Shown here: positions 1 to 11,100 of the stretch, one piece after another
Numbering within the stretch: position 1 is the stretch's first letter
How the letters are laid out: every line of letters begins with the position of its first letter
Source: Diploscapter coronatus
Lineage: Eukaryota; Nematoda; Chromadorea; Rhabditida; Rhabditidae
Assembly: GCA_964036155.1 (NCBI GenBank)
Contig: OZ038423.1
Location: forward strand, 11,981,249 to 12,045,248
Direction of reading: 5' to 3'
DNA: 64,000 bases
The notes under the pieces: generated by a model
The model's input: only the letters and a program-made list of their open reading frames with translations
Database searches by the model: none
Told to the model about the DNA's origin: nothing
Translations under genes and position numbers: made by a program

Positions 1-1755
1 TTCCCCACACCAACATTCAGTGGTTCTCGATCATGAACAGCCTTGTCATTGTGCTCTTCCTGTCCGGAATGGTCGGAATGATCATCATGAGGACTCTGCA
101 CAGAGATGTCGAACGATATAATCGAATGGACAATGAGGTGGGTTTGTGCAGAGAAAACAATCGGACATAATTGAATTGCAGGAAGATGCAGCAGAAGAAG
201 TCGGTTGGAAGCTGGTGCACGGAGACGTGTTCAGAACGCCCCGCTACCCGATGCTGCTGTCGATTTTCATCGGTTCTGGCTGCCAGACTCTACTCATGGT
301 CTCGGTCACTCTCGGTATGTCTTCCATCTCACTTCCCCTTCCCAATTTCGCCTCCTTTCAGTGTTTGCCTGCCTCGGTTTCCTGTCCCCAGCCAATCGCG
401 GCTCTCTGATCACCTTCGCCCTCGTCTTCTATCTGCTGTTCGGTGCAGTGGCCGGCTATGTCTCTGCTCGTCTCTACAAGACGTTCCAAGGCATTCACTG
501 GAAGACCAATCTCATGTTGACCAGTTTCCTCATTCCTGGGTATGTTGATTCGTCTCGTGCTGTCCTCTCCTCCAATTCAATCATCACCTTTGTAGAATTC
601 TGTTTGGCGTGTTCTTCTGCACGAATCTGCTTCTTTGGTCCAAAGGCTCGTCTGCCGCAGTGCCCTTCGGCACTCTGGTTGCTCTGCTCGCCCTGTGGCT
701 CTTCGTCCAGACTCCGATGACTTTCGTTGGCGCCTTCTTCGGATTCAAGAAGAAGGTTGGAGAGATTTGCCTGTTTTCAAATGCACCTTTTCATTCAGTC
801 ATTCCAAGCCCCAGTGCGCACCAATCAGATCCCTCGTCAAGTGCCCGAACAGACTCTCTACACCAAATTCCTGCCTGGAATGTTGATGGGAGGAATTCTG
901 CCCTTCGGCTGCATCTTCATCCAGCTCTTCTTCATTCTCAACAGCATCTGGTCTGTTTTTTTCTGTCGTCTCAATCAGAAACGAGCGGAAATGGCTTTTG
1001 TTTAATTTTTCGGAAACGAGACGAAAATTGTCAAAAAATGAGAAGAAACGAACATTTCCGCCTACCCCCTGTCTATCTATCTCCAATTCATCTCTTTGCA
1101 GGGCCCATCAGACCTACTACATGTTCGGGTTCCTGTTTCTGGTGTTCATCATTCTCATCATTACCTGTTCTGAGGCAACCATTCTGCTGGCCTACTTCCA
1201 TTTGTGTGCTGAGGACTACAGATGGTTTGTGCCCTCCTTCCCTACTAACCTCTTTCATCCTTCCCATTGCAGGTGGTGGCGCAGTTTCTTCACGTCAGGC
1301 TTCACAGCGATCTATCTGTTCCTGTATTGCATTCACTTCTTCAACACCAAACTCACCATTTCTGGTGCAGTTTCGACGATCCTCTACTTCTCGTACACGT
1401 CCATTTTCGTATTCGTCTTCTTCCTCATGACAGGTCCGTCTTTTTATAGTTGCCCCTTTCAAAGACGAGACGAAATTCCGATGCGAATATCTCGCTTGCT
1501 CTGCTCCCACGCATGCTCCTCTTTCTCACTTCCCTGAACTTCGGTCACGCCGGAGCCGGAATCGGAATGCAGAGAAGACAGTAAGGGGAGAAGGAAAAAA
1601 GAAGAGCGTGGAAGGGAAAGAGCTATTCTCTGCCATCAGAATTCCGTCTCATCCCTTCCCTTTCACTATATAAAACGACTGTTTTAGGCACGATCGGCTT
1701 CTTGGCGACGTACTATTTCGTGTTGAAGATCTACGGTCTGATCAAAGTCGACTAA
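1..1755 (+). CDS. TM9SF2: Transmembrane 9 superfamily protein, TM9SF2-like (5' end outside window)
   Basis: Multi-span membrane protein of the nonaspanin family, which acts in the Golgi and endosomes. Only the C-terminal membrane half is present; the ectodomain lies before base 1. Joined exons give the family landmarks in order: a first membrane segment with [25 protein letters not shown], a Gly/Cys membrane helix, RTNQIPRQ, the strongly conserved [14 protein letters not shown] and [29 protein letters not shown], and a final helix ending KIYGLIKVD before TAA at 1753-1755. The KVD end fits TM9SF2 better than TM9SF4 (KID) from what I remember. Introns are mostly about 50-75 nt with GT-AG ends; the last (about 1432-1687) is longest. 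AATAAA near 2388 may be the poly(A) signal, although it is far from the stop. Family assignment is firm; the exact paralog is less so. Confidence 0.93.
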
Positions 1756-3508
1756 TTCCCCATTCAGTCAGACTCTTTGCCCCAAAATGTTAGAAATAAG
1801 CGTTGGTTTTGCGTCTGCAATACTCCCTTGACTCATCGCTTTGCCACATTGTTTATCAGCTCCGCTGATAAATATCTTTCCATTACTGGATAAATATCTA
1901 TTTAGACAGGTTACTGAGGGTTTCATTTATTTTCATCAAACTTCACTCCATTTCTTAGGATATTTTCTAAGTATTGAATAATTTTCTATTCCTTTGTTCA
2001 CTGTAATTCTGGATAGCTTTACTGTGTTTCGTAGAGGGCCGATTACGACACCATGCTCTCATAATTGAGCTTCACGGAGTTTTAGGAAACTCGTTGAGTT
2101 CTCACTTTTGATAACAACAAATAATTTATTCTCCTACCCATAATCAGATTTCAAATGTTGCTTGGTAAGAATTTTGTCAAGATTTTTTTTTCATATATTT
2201 TTTCTTCTAAATGAAAACTGCAATCTTTCGGTGTTTGTGTGTCAGCTTTGGGATGCAGCATTTCTATTTTCTGTCAAATGTTTGAAGAAAACGAGACAGA
2301 AGATAGAAAATTACTGCTTCCGAGAAAGCATCTCTAGTTTCGAATCATTTTTGTCCATTTCTATGCTGTGATATGTAATGAGAAGCGAATAAATATAATT
2401 GCTAGATCAATGTTAAAGAGTACTTTAATCCGTATAATTTATTTGTTGGATTCATTAAATAACGATAATGAGAATAATTAACATTTAGGGGACGGGACAG
2501 GGCAATATACGTGTGAAACCTTTGAATTAGACTCCTTAGGCTCTCGTCTCGTTGTCTGATTGACTGTTTTGACATGGGATGGGCCGCGCAGCTCACAATC
2601 AGGGAGAGGGAGGTGGCTGGGAGAATTGCGAGTGGAAAGGGGTCCTTCTGTTGCCTCCGATCACGTCCAAATTCGTGTGTCGATAGCTGCTTTGGTCTCT
2701 GCAATTCATTCAAATTCGTTTCTTGTCTGACTGTTTTTCTGCATCTTGAGTTAGGCAGACACACATTTGAATAGGATACGCGCCTAATAAAAGTAGGGTC
2801 CCAAGCTTCGCGTCCTCTTGCAAAAATGCATTTGTTGCAGAACCGTGATAGTTTGGAATAAAACATTTGAGATGAAAGTATTTTTCAACCCCGAATGTCT
2901 CAAAAAGCCAGTTTAAATCGACGATAAATACGATAAAATGGTTTTGTACAAAAAATTAACGGATATTTTTGCGTTCACGAGCGTCCATGAAGTTAGAAGT
3001 TTACCAAAATTTGTTCATTTTAAGCCTCAAATTTTGGAGATCCTTTTTTCGATTAATGTCTGTATCCAGAACACTTTATTCTATTGGAATAAGTTATTCC
3101 TTTGAGATATCTAGGAAGCTATTCCAAAATAATAATCAGTTCCAATGGAATAAAGTTTTCTGGATACGGGCACAGGGTTTTTTATCTTCATTTTTTCAGA
3201 CGTTCTATTTACAACCCATATCGTTTTTCTGTCCAATAATATCATACCTAAACGTGATTTGGCATATACGCTTGGAGACCCTACCTAATATGCTCGAAAA
3301 TTGATAAGAAGGAAGGTCAGAGGATATGCTACCTTATATATCTATTTATCTAAAAATATTCATCTTGTTATTTTGTTTAGATTTTCGAGATCTAGCATAA
3401 CCCCTACTATTCCCTATCTATACCCCTCTTCCTATCACTTATACAGTTGTAAGTTGTCAAATACATGTATATCTTATTCGATTTATCTATTCTTTCTCTT
3501 CTCCTCAC
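1756..3508. other. Convergent intergenic stretch, no supported gene
   Basis: This holds the 3' region of TM9SF2 (AATAAA-like signal near 2388) and the 3' flank of the 4EHP gene on the other strand. A 154-codon open frame on the minus strand (2402-2866) shows no domain, no splice-consistent neighbours and no family resemblance, so I do not call it a gene. A foldback repeat lies at 3061-3177. Confidence 0.6.
3061..3177. repeat. Foldback element (inverted repeat)
   Basis: The left arm begins TGTATCCAGAACACTTTATT and the right arm ends with its near reverse complement (AATAAAGTTTTCTGGATAC). The arms are about 35 bp around a loop of about 45 bp. It has the form of a small non-autonomous inverted-repeat element. 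No clear target-site duplication was found. Confidence 0.7.
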
Positions 3509-4906
3509 TCACCTCAAGCAGTCATCATGTTTCTTGTATTCGAGAACGGCGATGGGCGGCAGCTGGAGGACTCGTCTGAGCGTATCTCTGATGCGGTTTG
3601 TCACTGGAATCGAGTCTGCAGTCCTGCAATTCTCATTCGTTCATATGCAGTCTTCTTTATTTAAAGGAAAAAAAAACTGACTTGTTCCAAAGCGACACGA
3701 TGTCCTCCTGATTCCTGACGGAGCAGACGGCTCCGCAGATCTCCTCCCCAACTAGGAATTGCTCGCCGATCATTGCAAGGACCAGGTTCTCCCAGATGCG
3801 AGAGGCAAAGCCCTACAAACAGACAATTCAATTCATTTACAAAAATAGGTTATCAAATAAAAGGGAAACACACACACACAGAATTCGAAAATTTCATTAT
3901 ATAGCTTTGAAAAAAGCATAAGAATTATCGTTGATTGACTACCAAAATGTACAACTCGATGTTGCATATCATTTTGAAAAATCATTTTCTTTACTGTCAT
4001 AACCTATCTCTATTCCTAGCCTTGCTTTTCCAAGTACTTAGTTGTCAGGCCTGTCTTCACGGTTTTATTCAGGAAGTCAAATAGTCACTCTATTTTCTAA
4101 CCTTTTTGATCCGAAGAATCCACTTGCCGCCCTTCACGTTGCTCTCGTCCTCCCAAACGGGCTTGATTCCCTTCTTGAAGAAATGAATGTCGATCTTCTC
4201 TTGAAACTCTGCAATTCATTTCATCCTTTTCAAAGGAAATTTCTTCCTACCACAAGGCATTTTGAGATGTCTGTAGACATTCCAGAACTGCTCCACAGAA
4301 TTGACTGCAGCGATCGGCTGCACGTACTGAGCATATTCTTCTGGGTCAAATTTTCCCTGTAATTCATATTCATTTGCCTGTCCCTTATCTTTCATCCGAG
4401 AATTCTACCTGAGGTTTGACGAAATACGAGTAGACGTAAGTGAACTGGAGTGGATGTTCGTCGGGACAGCAGGATGTTTCCGTCTGCAATGAGAAGCTAA
4501 ATGTTTGAACGGCTTCTTGCATACGCCATACAGCCGTACAGGTGAATATAAGCGGTACAATAGAGAAATAAGAAAAAGGACAGGGGCAGGGCTTGGTAGA
4601 CAGAGTTATCTCGAGATGCTCTACCCAAAGTGCTCATCATTTTAAGACCGAAATGAGCGTACCCAACTCGTCCCCTATCTTCCAACATCAACCATAAATT
4701 TTCAAAGGTGTAATGATTATTCAACTTTACAATGTATTCAATGTACGACCTTTTCAAGTGTACGGGCTGTACAGCGATATTCAAGATTCAAGAGACCGTT
4801 TGAATTTCAATTGTTCTCCCTTATTCAACTCACCACGAACATAGGCTGCACCTTGGCCTGTTTCGTTTCATCTGAGCCCGTTTCCTGTTCGTCCAGTGAC
4901 GACATT
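3509..4906 (-). CDS. EIF4E2: eIF4E2/4EHP-type cap-binding protein (IFE-4-like)
   Basis: Binds the mRNA cap but, in the 4EHP class, typically represses rather than promotes translation. Six exons join cleanly (about 4906-4834, 4483-4411, 4358-4252, 4208-4104, 3815-3682, 3627-3509) to give roughly 200 residues. Landmarks: EHPLQFTYVYSYF at the start of the fold, NSVEQFWNVYRHL, FFKKGIKPVWEDE, GGKWILRI, GFASRIWENLVLAMIGEQF and EEICGAVCSVRNQEDIVSLW, then an RDTLRRVLQLPP helix and an end at CLR-stop. The aromatic at the second cap-stacking position and the tail match 4EHP rather than canonical eIF4E. TTATTGCAG lies 7 nt before the ATG and could be a trans-splice site. The stop overlaps a GT-like sequence (AGGTGAGT), so a longer C-terminus is possible. 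The 350-nt first intron is mostly a foldback element. It lies 288 bp downstream of the RME-6 stop, on the same strand. Confidence 0.93.
4499..4807. repeat. Intron-filling foldback element in the 4EHP gene
   Basis: Left end (AAATGTTTGAACGGCTTCTTG) and right end (CAAGAGACCGTTTGAATTT) are imperfect reverse complements, and the similarity extends inward for about 60 bp, including a CTGTACAGCCCGTAC-type block. The element takes up about 309 of the 350 nt of the first intron (4484-4833). Confidence 0.7.
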
Positions 4907-5194
4907 TTATACCTGCAATAACAGAGGATTAACGGAGGGAAGAAGCGGAAAACAGAAGAAATATCTAATGGCTATCCACTAGTCTCTAAGTCTCAATAAG
5001 TGATATAAATTGATCAAATATTTATAATGCACAATCCACCGGTTAAAACTCTGCAGAATTTACAGGAATAATAAATAATAAGTATAATTCATCACGAATC
5101 ACGAAGAAGCGATAAAATTATCGATTATGGAGAGAAGAGAGCTTTCAGGCTATAAATTAAGCAAAAGAAGAAATAAAAATGCATGATTAAATTA

Positions 5195-8100
5195 TTAGAG
5201 AAGAGTTTTGATGAGTTCGACTGCAGCGGTGAATTGAGTCCACCAATAGGCCTCCCTGCCTCCTTCGAGAGCTGAGCCCCCGAAACTCGCCACATACTGC
5301 ACATTCGAGAGTAGGGCGTGGGGATTCGCCTGCAAAAGAGTCATTCACACTTCTCAAACAGACAGACAAGACATACCTGAATGAGAACATAGACGAGAAC
5401 GGGAGTTACATCGTCTGCAGCGGCCACACTCGTGCCCGGAGCCATGGCCAGCAGATTGCTGATTGTTTCGCAGCATCTGAAATTTATTCATTAGCCTGTG
5501 TACTAATGAACTGGCCTTGTGGCAATTTGTTAAGGAAAAAATTACTCCAGGGATCTTCGAAATATCGGCTGAGTTACAATAATGAAAACTCCGAAAAAGT
5601 TAACTTCGGAGTTAGAGTCGGATTTTTCTGTGTTTTCATTGCTACAATTCGCCCGATATAGGCAAAAAAATAATCATTTTTTTTGGGATAGACAGATGAA
5701 CTATCCATACAAACTGCACAAGCTTTTTCGAATATCATTATTAGGAACTTTTGATGAAAAACACTTCGATTTTGATTCCAAACACAGTCTCGTTTTCTAC
5801 TGTAGCTTTTGCCTTTGATATGCAAATGACTACTTTCCCCCACCTGACAACGCAGTCCAATTTGTCCTTAGCAGATTTGTATGCGTTGATGATGCTGATT
5901 TCTGCCTGAGCCGAGGGCCACGGAGCTTCTCCTCGAAATGCGAGTGGAATGCGCAGCGACGGGTGTGAGGGGGTGACTGTCCGGGTCAATCGGGCGAGCG
6001 ATTTGTACAGAACTCTGCAGCACATTCATGCATTTACCCTTTTACACACTGATTGTTTTGTTCGATGTGTGCGCGCTGATGATGGCAACAAATTGCGTAC
6101 GCGATTCTAGCCGCTCGGTTTCTGAGCTTCCGAGGATCCTCGCTTTTCGATGCTAACGTCAGAATCGTGTTCACAGCGTGGTCGAGTTCTTTCAACAATA
6201 TCGCCCGATTTGGGAATTTTGCCTGTCTTCGCAAACTTTAAACGAGCCAAACCATACAAGGCTGATTTTTAAAATCCCAGGCGTATTGTCGAAAACCCAA
6301 CAACTAATCTAGCGTCATTTCCATAGTTGAAAGTTTTCATGAAAAATATCGGTATTCTCGGAAATAGGGCGACAAGAAAATCAACGCTATTTCTCCTCTT
6401 TCTTCATCTCTACGCACATTATTTCGTCTTCTCCACTCCCTCGGCATTTCTACGCACAAATTACGGTTCGTTTCACTCTTGCCAGTATTTACTTTACTTT
6501 ACTTTACTTCAATTCAACTCACTCATCGCGATGTCTGTCAGCTTCCTGATTGGGGTAGAAGGCGAGCATGAAGAGCTGTTGCATGACGAGTCTCTCAATC
6601 GTCTTCTCCGCGTATTTCCTCATTCGTTCTGGAGCGTCTCTCCACATCAGCGAATTGCCCAGCTGGCCGTTCATTCCACTCAGCACTCGATTCAGAGCGT
6701 CTATCTTCTCGTCCTGCAATTTGCAACGTTTCACTTCAATCCATCTGCATTCTACAAACCAATGCTTTCAAATGTTCGAAATCCTGGAGGAACTTCTTGA
6801 GATGTGGATCTTTGCTCTCCAGGTAAATGCGCACCAGCAATTCGACGATGCCTTCTTCAATCAGATGCGTTTCTCTGCAATCCATTCCATCTCCTTCTAT
6901 TCATGTTTCCCTTTCGCCCACCTGTTAACTCTAAGCATGAGCTTCTCGATGTAGCTCTTCAATCTGAGCAGAGCCAGTCTGGACTGTTGCAGGTAGTTCA
7001 CATAGGCAGTTCTGTTTCTGTGCTCGTCCCGCAATCGCTTGATCAGTTTCTTCACTCTGCAATTCATTTGTCTTTTCTTATTCTCCAGGAGTACATAATT
7101 TCCGTTTTCTTACTCAAAGTGATCACACAGACTGACTGAACACACGGTCAGGCACATTTCACAGGCGATGTGAAATCATTTTTCGTTTTCAAAAAAAACG
7201 AGCAGCGTGAAGCCGCACGCCAAACGAGTAAGGGGAATAATGGAGAATTGAAACTCAACAGATTCAAGCAGTCAAAATGCGGAATGTAAACTTTTGGCAT
7301 CTAAGTTGGCGTTCACTTATTGTGCTAGTTCTTCGCCTACTTCTAGGGTAAAGGTAAAATAGATCCCGAAAAATTTTTACTGATCCACTCATCTAAGTTA
7401 CATCAAGACCTACACATAGATATAGATATGGTTTTATCCTCAAAGAATATCGCAATTGTAGTGTTTGCCGAACCTAGTACACTCCTCCTGCCGTTCTTCC
7501 TTCAAATGACCTACCCTTTATCATCAAAGACCTGTAGACATCTGAGCACCTCCCTAACTTGTGCACTGAGTTGGTGATTCCTGCTGTTGATTGCCTCTGC
7601 CAGCAGACATCGCAGAAGCTGCACTAATTGGGCTCGGTCCCTTTCCGTCCTTTCTCCTCTGCAAGCATTATCATTCTTCGACGAAAACTATTCATTTGTA
7701 AAACGAACCTCATGCTCTCGAAGTAGAGTGGGGATGAGTTGGTCAGACTGCCTGCGCTGCTCAGAACGAGTCGCAATTTGCGTTTCCCATCGACGAAGGC
7801 CCTGCAGTGGGTGACGTTCTCTGGTGAGTAGTAGGGCGGAATGAGGCCGTCCACGTTGTCCTCTTCTACCAGACTGCCACTTCCATTCGCCGCTCCACCT
7901 GAGGAATCGCTGCAAATTAATTGATTTAGAAGGGTATCTCTAAAAGATATCTCAAAAAGGACATCTTCTACTAAAAGGTGTTAATATTTCGGTACGTTTT
8001 TTTTTTTTGTAAACTTATAAAAGATATCTCGAAATTTTCGTGTTTCAACTTTGTTTTTTTTTTTTAGATATCTTTTAGTATCGGCCATTTAGACAAGACA

Positions 8101-11100
8101 AGAGAAGCAGATAACCTACTCGAGTCCAATCAAATCGGCGGCATTTGCAGAAGCGTTCGGCGACAGTCCGAATGAGGCTGATCTCTGACTCGTCTCTGGC
8201 GACAGCTCTGCACTGCCCGGGGGACGCGGCCTGCGGTACTTCGCCAGAATGTCATCGGCTGTCTTCTCCAAATCTGAACAGAACAAGTGGGTTTGTTCGA
8301 AGTAGCAACCCTTCTTAGCCCCCACCAACAATCCTATTCTCGCTAGCGCTGGAAGACAGAGTGGATGCTCTGGTCTGTCTGCCTCCTTCTCCATTCGCAG
8401 AGCTCGCTGCTTCTCCTCGCAATCCTCCTGCAGCCCTCCTTTCTCCGAACAAGTCAGACAGAGTCGAGCTATGTGGCAGTTGGGTCAGCGGAGTGTTCGT
8501 TATTCCTGCAACGGAAGAGATGAGTTACAATATTGAATGTCAAAGAAGGGCAACTACTGTATGACGAGATGACGTTCGCTATGGTTAAAGATAGGGGAGG
8601 GAAGAAAAGTAGAACGAAATGGTGTGGGAAAGGGTAGGTCTCGTCATCTCGTCAAATAGCAGTTGCCCAGAAGAAGGAGACCTTTCTTGACTCGATCGCC
8701 CACTTTCTGCAGGCCTTGGAAAAGGGCGGACTTCTTCTTGCTGAGCGACGGAGATTGGTTGTCAGAGACGGAGGCGGGTGGACGAATTGGGTTGGAGATT
8801 TGCACAGAAACTGCCGGCTTCGATCGACTGGGACTGGGACCGAGTGAATTCTGTTGCGCTCCAAACGTGGAAGTGGAGGGAAGGGACGAGGAATCGAGAG
8901 AATGACTGGAACTGACTGGAGGACGCGAGGGAATGGGGGGAGGGGCTGCTGATGCGGACAGGGCGGGAGAGGGGTCGTCAGCCAGGAATCTGTAACAACC
9001 ACGTCAACAATGCAGTCAACCTTCTCATTCCTACCTATTATCCGAGTCCGCTTCACTCCTGCTGTAGAGACTGCTTCCACTGCTGCGTCTGCGTCTTCTC
9101 TCGTTGTCTGCGGACAGCGAGATGTCGATGAGCGGCGGCTCGGTGCCCTGTCCCGCAATCGCAGGACTCAGTTGCTCGAGTCGATTCGCCAATTGCTCTG
9201 CGGCCTCGATTTCCTCCTGTCGACGCACGTCTTCCTGTATTTCTCGCACCTGCAAGTTCTCTTTCATTTTCATATTTGCTTCCGCTCGTCCTTTTACCTG
9301 TCTATCCCTCTCCCTGCCTCCATCGGCCTCAGAGTCACTCGCAATCGCATCCAGCGACCAGGTGTCGCTTCTGTCTTCGTTTGCCTGGCCTCCAATCGAA
9401 CCACTTCTGCAATTAAACAGAATTGTATAGAAAAAAAGCTTCAGTTTCATACCTGTTAGAAGGTCGCAATCTCTGTGGATCCTGTTCATTTCCGACAGCT
9501 CCGAAAGGCAGAGGCAGAGGGAGTTGATTATTGCCTGCAGGAGGGAGGGGACCGCCCCCAGGGGGTGCAGGGCCTTCGTCGTCGGAAGCGACCACATTCG
9601 TGGACCAGCAGTCGGACATCAGAGATCGTTGATCGTCTTCTGCAAGCAATTCTCCGTAGGGAATTCGGTGATTCAACTGACTGTAAGGCCTGTTTCCATC
9701 AGCCGTGGTGGGCACTGTGAATTTGCCGAACTTCTCCTCAAGTCCCTCTGCATTCTGTTTGCGCACGGCCACAGGCACTCGAGGCAGATTCCTCTGCGAG
9801 ACATCGACTGCAGCACCTGCTCGAGTCGAGGCTGCAGCCACTTCGACTGCATCTGCAATTCAGTCATTCATTCATTCATTCATTCGTTCACAATCAAGTC
9901 GTTCTCCCACCTTCAACAGGATCGTTGTCCTTCTGACTGAGTGGCGTGGTTCTGCCCGAAAGCGAGGGGGAAGCCCTCGCACTGATAGCCTCGACGTCGC
10001 TCACGTTGTCGGGCAAAGTGGAGGCCCCATCCTCGTCCAGCAGTCCCAGCATTCTGTCTTCGTGTGGAGCCTCGCAGCTGGACGAGATGCTGCCAACCTC
10101 GTTCTCCTCTTCCAGGTCTGATGCATTGTCCGCTGTGTGCTCAGAGACGGCGGAGCCAACTTCAATTCATTTTTCATTTTGCATTCAGCCTTCTCGAAAC
10201 TCGTAAATCGATCCGCAATGAAAATAGTGCATTTTTTCGAGAGAGAGAGAGAGAGAGAGAAAAGAAAACATGCTTTTAACTTCTCAATATGACACACTAT
10301 TTCTGCGGGTCGAGTTTTGGGGCCCGTTTGCATTGTCATCAGGGGTAAGACGGAATCGAGTTTGACAAAGTTGGAGTCGGAATTCCGTCTCATTCCTGAT
10401 TGCTACTCTTTACCACTCACTAATACTTCCATCCTCCACAAATCGAGCCCTCTTCTCCCCCGACTCCCTCTTCCTTGAACTCTTCGTTTCCACAGTGGCC
10501 ATGTAGTTGTCTTCCGTTTTCAGACCAGTCAAGAGTTCACTGAAGCTCGACTGAAATTAGCCTCTTGTAAGAGTTCACTAACTTTTCCTCTATCGCGAAG
10601 ATGAGCAGATCGAAAAATTCAGCAGGCAGAGGGAGTGTCTTCGATGAGGCTGCTTCCTGACCCTGCTCTGCATTTCCACTGCTTCCATTCGTGTTGATAT
10701 TCTGTTTGGATGTGGAGTTGATGAGGGAGGTTTGCACTGAAACAATTAACTCCCCTTCTATATGATCTTTTTCTCCTCACCTTTATCAGCAAAATTCCTG
10801 AGTCTCTGTCTTCTGCTTTCCTCTGCAACTGGCTGTTTGTTGTCGGGACTCATTGCAGTGGAAGAGGCATCGATGTGGAATCCATTTGCAGGCAGTTTCG
10901 AGGCCAATTTGCCGATTTCTGCCTTGACTTCTGGCTGACTAACCACGTTCTCCATCACAGAGGCTGTCTTGACCACTTTGATCTGCAAACAGGCAATTCT
11001 TCTTCAAAACGCATGTTTCTGCGGACACTCACGATAGTGTTGACCTGCTGGGTGGAGCCAATGAAGTATGTCCTCCTGAGGAGGTCTCTCGAACTGCCTG

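Noticed and set aside
2402..2866. 154-codon minus-strand open frame
   Set aside because: No domain, mixed low-quality composition, no splice-consistent neighbours; sits in the 3' flanks of two convergent genes.
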